Assembly: GCF_001499965.1 (NCBI RefSeq)
Contig: NZ_LQIT01000008.1
Location: forward strand, 62,001 to 126,000
Direction: 5' to 3'
Origin: Mycobacterium sp. GA-2829
Lineage (GTDB): Bacteria > Actinomycetota > Actinomycetes > Mycobacteriales > Mycobacteriaceae
Length of the DNA stretch: 64,000 bases
Position 1 is the stretch's first letter. Every line of letters starts with the position of its first letter. Positions 59,831-64,000 of this stretch are shown here, in pieces. A model generated the notes under the pieces. It did not search any database and was not told the origin of the DNA. It worked only from the letters and a program-made list of their open reading frames with translations. Both the position numbers and the translations under genes were made by a program.

Positions 59831-60907
59831 ATGATCTTGGTGCGTTGTGCGCGCCCTGGGATCTCGCGAGGGGGCATGAATCTGCTGGCTCACGAGCTGG
59901 CACATGTTGTGCAAAGACGTCCTGAACTCACCACGGCTCGGCGTCCCTCTGCCGCCATCCTTCGGGCCCCTGTATCCACCGCGCCGCCGGCCCACACGCC
60001 GAAGCAGACGCAGTCGACCAACGACTGCCACCCGGTCAACAGGGTTCAGCACAACCGCGCGCACCGCATCATTCAGCATGACTACGTCACGAGGCAGAAT
60101 CCGGTTGCGGTGAGGGAATACCAGATTCCGAACTCCAGCGCGTTGGGCTACCCGGGGTGGGCAGACCTCGCGGACCGATCGGCCAAGATCCTGTATGAGG
60201 TCAAGTCGGTGTGGGAGTGGGCGCGTGGTGCAGAAGAGGTCGACCGGTACATCGACATGGCCAACGTCTACTGCGGAAGCGGTTGGTCTGGCGGGACGGA
60301 CTACGTTCCCACGGTCTTCGAGGACCCGGGTGACATCAACAACGTCTTGCTGGCTGCGTCTCCTTCGCCAGGGCTGATCCTGTACACCTGGTTCCGGCGC
60401 GACAACCCGACGGGCAAGATCCCCGCGGAGTTCAAACGCAAGATCGAGATTCCGTTGGCGGAGCAGACGAAGACGAGTGCAGCGAAACCCAACGTCTCCT
60501 CTCCCGATGCCCGCGGAAACCCTGGTCCCAGTCCCATGCCGCTAACGACACCGGGTGCTTCTCCGGAACCTGAAGGCGGGGAGGTCATTCCGTTCCCGAA
60601 GCCGCCGAAGCCCGATCCTGGCGAGCAGGAACTCGCACCAGCTGCACGAACCACGACCGAACGCGTACTCGAATTCGTCACCGATCTGATCGTCAGTGGA
60701 CGAAACGTGGAGCAAGCCCTGACGAAGTTCCTGTCCGAGAATCCAGCGATCCTGCAGAACATCACGATGATCGTGGCGGCAATCGCCGCCGGCGCGTTGG
60801 TAACCGACGTCGCGTCGGGATTCACCGCGGTCATCAAGGATCCGGCCGTTATCGCCATCCTTTGCGCCATGCTGCGGGTCGCTCAGACGCTGCAGCCCGC
60901 ACGCTGA
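59831..60907 (+). CDS. Truncated eCIS-core (DUF4157) segment joined to a nuclease-like domain
   Basis: This 358-residue protein is unlike its surroundings. MNLLAHELAHVVQRRP (16-31) is the C-terminal core of DUF4157 domains linked to extracellular contractile injection systems, with HExxH at 21-25; the usual N-terminal half is missing. A middle region GYPGWADLADRSAKILYEVKSVWEWARGAEEVDRYIDMAN has Asp112 and Glu123-x-Lys125, the spacing of a PD-(D/E)xK nuclease. A Pro-rich linker (225-270) and a hydrophobic C-terminus (about 308-350) follow. Codon use is less GC-biased than neighbours. Start could be ATG 59831 or 59876 (GAGGGG upstream). No tube, sheath or immunity gene is seen nearby. Confidence 0.7.
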   Translation: MILVRCARPGISRGGMNLLAHELAHVVQRRPELTTARRPSAAILRAPVSTAPPAHTPKQTQSTNDCHPVNRVQHNRAHRIIQHDYVTRQNPVAVREYQIPNSSALGYPGWADLADRSAKILYEVKSVWEWARGAEEVDRYIDMANVYCGSGWSGGTDYVPTVFEDPGDINNVLLAASPSPGLILYTWFRRDNPTGKIPAEFKRKIEIPLAEQTKTSAAKPNVSSPDARGNPGPSPMPLTTPGASPEPEGGEVIPFPKPPKPDPGEQELAPAARTTTERVLEFVTDLIVSGRNVEQALTKFLSENPAILQNITMIVAAIAAGALVTDVASGFTAVIKDPAVIAILCAMLRVAQTLQPAR

Positions 60908-60934
60908 GCACCGCGGGCTTCGGCGCCGTGACGA

Positions 60935-61747
60935 CTACCCGGAGTCCGCGGCCCACTCCTGGGTGACCCGCCGCTTCTGCTCGTCGATCGCCTGGCTGAG
61001 ATGGGCGGCCTTCGGCCACCCGTAATGGGCGGCGAAATGCAGTGCCAGTTCGTCCATCTCGTCGAACGACAGGTCGCGGCTCTTCAGTGCGGCATAGACG
61101 TGACTCATGATCGGATACGGCGCGTCCTGGAACGCTACGCAGGCGACGGTGATCAGCCTGCGCTCCCTCATGCCGAGGCCGGGCCGCAGCCACATCTCCC
61201 CGAAGACGAAGTTGAGTATGCCCGCGCCGGAGTACGGGTTGTCCCGCGTGGGCGCGAACGGCAGACAATTGATGTCCTTGAAGGCCTGTTCGCCGACGGC
61301 CAGCCGGTCCTCGGTGTCCTCGGGGGTGTCCAGCGGGAGCAGCGGTGGCGGCGGCGGGGTCTGTTCTCCGCGCTCGCGGTGGATGCGGTCCCACAACTCG
61401 TCGACGATCATGTTGAACCGCGACGCCTTCGGCCAACCGGCGTAGACGGCGAAATGCAGTACCGCTTCCCGTATCTCGTCGATCGTCAGGTCTGCGCTGT
61501 TGAGCGCGGCGTAGACGTGGTCGCGAAGCGGCGTCTCCGCATCCGCCGCGGCCACGCAGGCCAGCGTGACGAAGCGGCGGTCGCGCCGGCTCAACCCCGG
61601 CCGCTGCCAGACGTCGACGAACACGAAATCGAGCAGGCGCACCATGGCCGGGGACTGCGGTTCAGGTGCCGGCACGGTCATCACGTCGGCGTAGGCGCGC
61701 CGTACCCGCTCGACGGCGTCGACGGGGATCTCAACGGAGTGTGACAC
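60935..61747 (-). CDS. Double carboxymuconolactone decarboxylase (CMD/AhpD-like) protein
   Basis: This 270-residue protein is made of two CMD repeats, about 20-125 and 145-265. Each has a W-x-R-P-G-L-x-x-R-x-R-R-x-x-T-x-A-C helix (WQRPGLSRRDRRFVTLACVA; WLRPGLGMRERRLITVACVA) followed by HVYAAL and LHFAxxxGWPKA. It lacks an AhpD-type CxxC, so a peroxidase role is unlikely; decarboxylase or lactone chemistry is possible. GTG 61747 overlaps the upstream SDR by 17 bases. It is last in a three-gene operon. Confidence 0.85.
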   Translation of the reverse strand: MSHSVEIPVDAVERVRRAYADVMTVPAPEPQSPAMVRLLDFVFVDVWQRPGLSRRDRRFVTLACVAAADAETPLRDHVYAALNSADLTIDEIREAVLHFAVYAGWPKASRFNMIVDELWDRIHRERGEQTPPPPPLLPLDTPEDTEDRLAVGEQAFKDINCLPFAPTRDNPYSGAGILNFVFGEMWLRPGLGMRERRLITVACVAFQDAPYPIMSHVYAALKSRDLSFDEMDELALHFAAHYGWPKAAHLSQAIDEQKRRVTQEWAADSG

Positions 61748-62540
61748 CGGCGTCCACCTTGAACTCCAGACCCGTGACGTACCGGGATTCGTCGGATACC
61801 AGGAACAGCACCGCATTGCTGATGTCGACTGCCTCGGTCAGGGCGATCGGCAGGGCGTTGACGAACAAGGGGATCAGATCGGCCCGCGCCTCGAGCACGG
61901 AGTGCAGCGACTCGGGGCGCATGCCGGTCTCGACGCCGGTCGGATGCACGGTGTTGACCCGGATGCTGTTCGCGGCGAGCTCGTTGGCCAATGCGCGGCT
62001 CATTCCGACGACGCCGTGTTTGGAGGCCGTGTACGGGGTGTGCAGCGGGGTGCCCTTGACACCGGCCGCCGAGCTGATGTTGATCAGGCTGCCACCGCGT
62101 TCGACCAGGTGCGGAATCGCTGCGGCGCAGGTGTTCCAGGTGCCGATCAGGTTGATGTCGACGACCGTGCGCCACTGCTCGGAAGTGGTGTTGTCCCACG
62201 TGCCCACCGTCAGCACCCCGGCGTTGGCGACCGCTGCGTCGAGCCCGCCCAGCCTGGCCGCTCCGTCGTCGACGGCGGCCGACAGCGCCGCGGCGTCCCG
62301 GACGTCGACCTCGTGCGTGACCACCCGGGCGCCGTTCGCCTCGGCCAGCCGGGCCGTCTCGTCGAGTTCCGCCTCTGTGGCGAGCGGATATTCGAGTTCG
62401 GGCAGTGACCGGCAGATGTCGATGAGGATCAGGTCGGCCCCTTCCTCGGCCAACCGGACGGCGTGGCTGCGACCCATCCCGCGTGCGGCGCCGGTGACGA
62501 CGACGCGCTTGCCCGCGGCGCGGCCGATGCGGGCGCTCAC
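61731..62540 (-). CDS. Mycofactocin-coupled SDR
   Basis: This 269-residue SDR has GKRVVVTGAARGMGRSHAVRLAEEGADLILIDICRSL, then the family insertion PELEYPLATEAELDETARLAEANGARV that encloses NAD. VANAGVLTVG, SSAAGVKGTPLHTPYTASKHGV and TGLEFKVDAGVTLR complete the enzyme. GTG 62540 overlaps the stop of the previous SDR (GTGA). It probably acts on the same substrate series as its neighbour. Confidence 0.9.
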   Translation of the reverse strand: MSARIGRAAGKRVVVTGAARGMGRSHAVRLAEEGADLILIDICRSLPELEYPLATEAELDETARLAEANGARVVTHEVDVRDAAALSAAVDDGAARLGGLDAAVANAGVLTVGTWDNTTSEQWRTVVDINLIGTWNTCAAAIPHLVERGGSLINISSAAGVKGTPLHTPYTASKHGVVGMSRALANELAANSIRVNTVHPTGVETGMRPESLHSVLEARADLIPLFVNALPIALTEAVDISNAVLFLVSDESRYVTGLEFKVDAGVTLR

Positions 62541-63367
62541 AGCTTGTTGCAGAAGCCGGCGTCGACGGGGAAGGTCACCCCGGTGACGTACTTTGCCGCG
62601 TCGGACACCAGATAGGCGATCGCACTGCTGATCTCGTCCGGTTCGAGCAGCTGTACCGGCATGGGGTTCTGCAGGTGCGGTCCGCCGTCAGGATAGTTCT
62701 CGAGGAACGCCGTCATCGATGGGTTGACCGCCATCATCGTGTTCACCGCGGTCGGATGGACGGTGTTGACCCGGATACTCTGTGGTGCAAGCGCATTGGC
62801 GAGCGTTCGCATGAGTCCGACGATGCCGTGTTTGGACGCCGCGTAACCCAGGCCGCCGCCCTGCAGGCCGCCGAACCCCCGCAGGCCCGCAGTCGAGCTC
62901 GTGAAGACGATGGACCCGCCGCGTCCGCCGGCGATCAGGTGCGGAATGGCGGCCTTGGCGGTGTGGAAGGAGCCGACCAGGTTGACGTCGACCACGTCGG
63001 TCCACATCTCGAGGTCCTCTTCGATGGTGAGGTCGCGGAAGGCCATGGTCGCGATACCGGCGTTGGCGCAGACGATGTCGAGACGGCCGAAGTGTTCGAC
63101 GCCGTCGTCCAGCGCGGCCTTGAGAGCGTGGAAGTCCCGGACGTCGGCCACCGAGCCGAGCATCTTCGCCCCCTGGGCCTCGACCAGTGCGACGGTCTCG
63201 TCGAGCTCGTCGCGGGTGGCCATCGGGTACCCGTTGGAGCCGATGTCGGCGCAGATGTCCACACCGATGATGTCGGCGCCGTCGGCGGCCAGACGTACCG
63301 CATGGCTGCGGCCCTGCCCGCGCGCAACGCCCGTGATGAACGCGACTCTTCCGTCCAGGGAACCCAT
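62537..63367 (-). CDS. Mycofactocin-coupled SDR
   Basis: This 276-residue SDR has LDGRVAFITGVARGQGRSHAVRLAADGADIIGVDICADI, the insertion GSNGYPMATRDELDETVALVEAQGAKM, CANAGIATM, SSTAGLRGFGGLQGGGLGYAASKHGI and TGVTFPVDAGFCNKL. Like 56890 and 61731 it should hold NAD tightly and pass electrons to mycofactocin. ATG 63367 is preceded by GAGGA. The operators GAGTAAC-TGT-GTTACTC lie just upstream. Confidence 0.91.
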   Translation of the reverse strand: MGSLDGRVAFITGVARGQGRSHAVRLAADGADIIGVDICADIGSNGYPMATRDELDETVALVEAQGAKMLGSVADVRDFHALKAALDDGVEHFGRLDIVCANAGIATMAFRDLTIEEDLEMWTDVVDVNLVGSFHTAKAAIPHLIAGGRGGSIVFTSSTAGLRGFGGLQGGGLGYAASKHGIVGLMRTLANALAPQSIRVNTVHPTAVNTMMAVNPSMTAFLENYPDGGPHLQNPMPVQLLEPDEISSAIAYLVSDAAKYVTGVTFPVDAGFCNKL

Positions 63368-63386
63368 GATCCTCGCTTCGTTGTGT

Positions 63387-63428
63387 CGAGTAACTGTGTT
63401 ACTCGTTCGCACGGTAACCTAGTTACTC
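63387..63428. promoter_or_regulatory. Tandem palindromic operators in the SDR/TetR divergent promoter
   Basis: CGAGTAAC-TGT-GTTACTCG (63387-63405) is a perfect 19-base palindrome. A second, GTAAC-CTA-GTTAC (63414-63426), is centred 24 bases away. The arrangement fits two TetR dimers on one DNA stretch controlling both directions. Confidence 0.75.
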
Positions 63429-63450
63429 CCCTGCGGCAAGGAGTTTGTTG

Positions 63451-64000
63451 ATGGACGAGACGCACGATCGGCTACTCGCCGTGGTGGTCGACATCCTCGA
63501 GTCCGACGGCTATGACGCCGTACAGCTGCGAGAGGTCGCCCGACGCGCCCGCATCTCGCTGAGCACGATCTACAAGCGGTACGCCACTCGCGACGAGCTG
63601 ATCCTCGCCGCCCTCGAGGCGTGGATGGAGGACAACCGGTACTCCGGCGTCCGCCCCCAGCCGCGAACGGCGGGGAAGTCACTGCACGAGGCGATGATGG
63701 ACCTGTTCCGCACCATCTTCGAACCGTGGGAACGGCACCCCGGCATGCTCGCGGCGTACTACCGCGCGCGCTCGTCGCCGAGCGGACAGCGGCTGCTGCG
63801 GCGGGGCCTCGACATCGTCGCGCCGGCGGGCCGGGAGTTGCTCGCCGATGTCGACGACGCCTTCATCGCGGATTTCGACGCCGTCGTGTTCAACGTGGTG
63901 TACGGGCTGCTTGGCCGGTTCTCCACGGGTGAGCTCGCGATCACCGAGATCCTCCCGACGCTCGACCGTGCGGTGTACTGGCTGACGGCCGGGTATGAGG
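63451..64000 (+). CDS. TetR-family transcriptional regulator, C-terminus cut by window edge
   Basis: The first 183 codons are present. The HTH is RLLAVVVDILESDGYDAVQLREVARRARISLSTIYKRYATRDELILAALEAW, related to the KstR-like regulator at 51835 (D-G-Y-D-A-V-Q). The start ATG 63451 follows AAGGAG by 7 bases. It is divergent from the SDR-SDR-CMD operon and shares with it two palindromic operators, so it is most likely their repressor and its own. It runs off the end of the window. Confidence 0.9.
   Translation, partial: MDETHDRLLAVVVDILESDGYDAVQLREVARRARISLSTIYKRYATRDELILAALEAWMEDNRYSGVRPQPRTAGKSLHEAMMDLFRTIFEPWERHPGMLAAYYRARSSPSGQRLLRRGLDIVAPAGRELLADVDDAFIADFDAVVFNVVYGLLGRFSTGELAITEILPTLDRAVYWLTAGYE

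Noticed and set aside
59738..60934. Prophage or complete contractile injection system
   Set aside because: No tail, sheath, baseplate, integrase or att repeats are visible; only one candidate cargo gene is present.
1..64000. CRISPR arrays, insertion sequences, rRNA or tRNA genes
   Set aside because: No regularly spaced repeats, transposase domains or tRNA-like cloverleaf sequences were noticed when reading both strands.

Overview
The DNA is GC-rich with strong codon bias, GTG/TTG starts and many 4-bp stop/start overlaps. It carries a yrbE-mce lipid importer operon, Mce-associated proteins, mycofactocin-coupled SDRs, F420-type LLM enzymes and KshA/KshB/HsaA/HsaC/HsaD homologues. This points to a fast-growing Mycobacterium (Mycolicibacterium) or a close relative. 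No rRNA, tRNA, CRISPR array or insertion sequence was seen.

Layout. Positions 1-5681 are mixed: a truncated siderophore-binding lipoprotein, a YeiH-type exporter with a 29-residue upstream membrane peptide, an SDR, a possible structured RNA, a LysE exporter, a dienelactone hydrolase broken by an in-frame stop, a siderophore-interacting protein and a quinone reductase. Positions 5872-17027 hold a complete mce locus (yrbEA, yrbEB, mceA-F, accessory secreted proteins, two Mce-associated membrane proteins). Positions 17024-38798 hold steroid-type oxidoreductases: four large FAD dehydrogenases are spread between here and 46 kb, with KshA, an OYE-family flavoprotein, an ALDH, a zinc alcohol dehydrogenase, an acyl-CoA synthetase, SDRs, NTF2-like proteins, esterases and a PadR regulator. 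Positions 38900-52434 add two Baeyer-Villiger monooxygenases, an IclR operon, the ring-cleavage set HsaC/HsaA/KshB, HsaD and a TetR regulator. Positions 52532-64000 hold an MFS transporter, SDRs, a universal stress protein, a TetR/P450/SDR/LLM module with shared palindromic operators, an out-of-place eCIS-core/nuclease-like protein, and a second TetR module with two mycofactocin-coupled SDRs and a double CMD protein.

How the genes fit together. Mce proteins would import a steroid-like lipid. KstD-type enzymes and KshA/KshB would desaturate and 9-hydroxylate it, opening ring B. HsaA, HsaC and HsaD would hydroxylate, cleave and hydrolyse ring A. The BVMOs, P450, SDRs, OYE and FadD would handle substituents or the side chain. 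The inventory resembles what I remember as the 'C-19+' accessory steroid cluster of M. smegmatis; that parallel is from memory and unchecked. A new HsaB, thiolases and acyl-CoA dehydrogenases are absent here, so the pathway must borrow from elsewhere.

The strongest new observations are two. First, a dyad element (core TSAnCGGRA) lies in eight intergenic regions at nearly fixed distance (39-41 or 47-50 nt, by orientation) from 13 start codons, most with a -10-like hexamer at about -12 and therefore probably leaderless. Second, the low-GC-looking gene at 59831-60907 joins a truncated HELAHVVQ (eCIS core) segment to a D...EVK nuclease-like motif and a hydrophobic C-terminus.
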